A stretch of 13,911 bases of DNA from an uncultured Nitrospira sp. (GTDB lineage: Bacteria > Nitrospirota > Nitrospiria > Nitrospirales > UBA8639), in NCBI GenBank assembly GCA_902500695.1, contig CABVRQ010000001.1, positions 29,320 to 43,230 of the forward strand, in the 5' to 3' direction. The notes under the pieces were generated by a model, which saw nothing but the letters and a program-made list of their open reading frames with translations, was not told the origin of the DNA and ran no database searches. Position numbers and translations under genes: made by a program. This document shows positions 13,717 through 13,911 of the stretch, piece after piece; within the stretch, counting starts at the first letter, position 1; each line of letters starts with the position of its first letter.

Positions 13717-13911
13717 ATCTCATCCTCTTGCAACATTCCCTCGTTACATGCACAATACTTTTCTGCATTCCTGCCTAATGGGACCATAATCGCCGGTTGA
13801 ACTTGCTAGACATCCCACTTGTCATGGGACCCCTGTAAAAAGGGAGCAATGGTTTTAAGAACCCGATGTGGAGGGCACGCGGTTCTGGTTCGCAGGCCTT
13901 TCTTCGTCTGA

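Larger units (their letters stand above)
13606..13911. other. Non-coding right edge
   Basis: Apart from the two hairpins, the last 306 bases show no gene. AGAACC (13858-13863) and GGTTCT (13881-13886) form an inverted repeat near the edge. A 20-codon frame that ends exactly at the window edge is too short to call. I see no tRNA or repeat. Confidence 0.45.

Noticed and set aside
13849..13911. 20-codon plus-strand frame at the right edge
   Set aside because: Too short, AAGGGAG is only two bases from the ATG, and the peptide is arginine-rich without features.
1..13911. CRISPR array, tRNA, rRNA, insertion sequence or prophage
   Set aside because: I saw no regularly spaced repeats, no tRNA-like cloverleaf, no conserved rRNA segments and no transposase or phage protein motifs.

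Overview
The window looks like chromosomal DNA of a diderm (Gram-negative) bacterium. Four genes encode proteins with a lipobox, one encodes an RND inner-membrane pump with its outer-membrane partner, and one broken gene is the remnant of an outer-membrane beta-barrel. Base composition is moderate, translation starts carry GGAGG-type ribosome binding sites, and long non-coding gaps separate the genes. The gene content would fit Nitrospirota or a proteobacterium; the sequence alone does not settle the phylum.

Positions 1-5215 hold an island of envelope genes with much non-coding DNA. A minus-strand reading frame runs off the left edge (low confidence). A plus-strand lipoprotein gene (619-1260, DUF2959-like) has a recognisable promoter and a perfect dyad at its expected transcription start. 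It converges on a minus-strand series: a DUF3313 lipoprotein (4508-5215), a decayed outer-membrane protein gene (3288-3910), a small two-cysteine lipoprotein (2976-3263) and a second DUF3313 lipoprotein (1679-2386). The two DUF3313 proteins are clear paralogues that bracket the other two genes. The decayed gene has not simply vanished: six collinear protein fragments in shifted frames can be read.

Positions 5494-7125 encode a complete glucose-6-phosphate isomerase (pgi, minus strand), with all catalytic signatures present. A 462-base divergent intergenic region follows. It holds two AT-rich palindromes, two stem-loops in the pgi leader and a 37-codon reading frame with a good ribosome binding site.

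Positions 7588-13605 are a complete plus-strand operon for a tripartite RND efflux pump: periplasmic adaptor, inner-membrane HAE1-type pump, and outer-membrane factor of the NodT/OprM type. Genes are 13-14 bases apart, and all three parts of the envelope-spanning channel are supplied by one transcript. No regulator gene lies beside it. The last 300 bases hold only weak terminator-like structures.

I found no CRISPR array, tRNA, rRNA, transposase or phage gene. The most interesting points are the fragmented beta-barrel gene between duplicated DUF3313 genes, the short frame with a lipin-like motif upstream of the pump operon, and several unexplained dyads in the intergenic regions.
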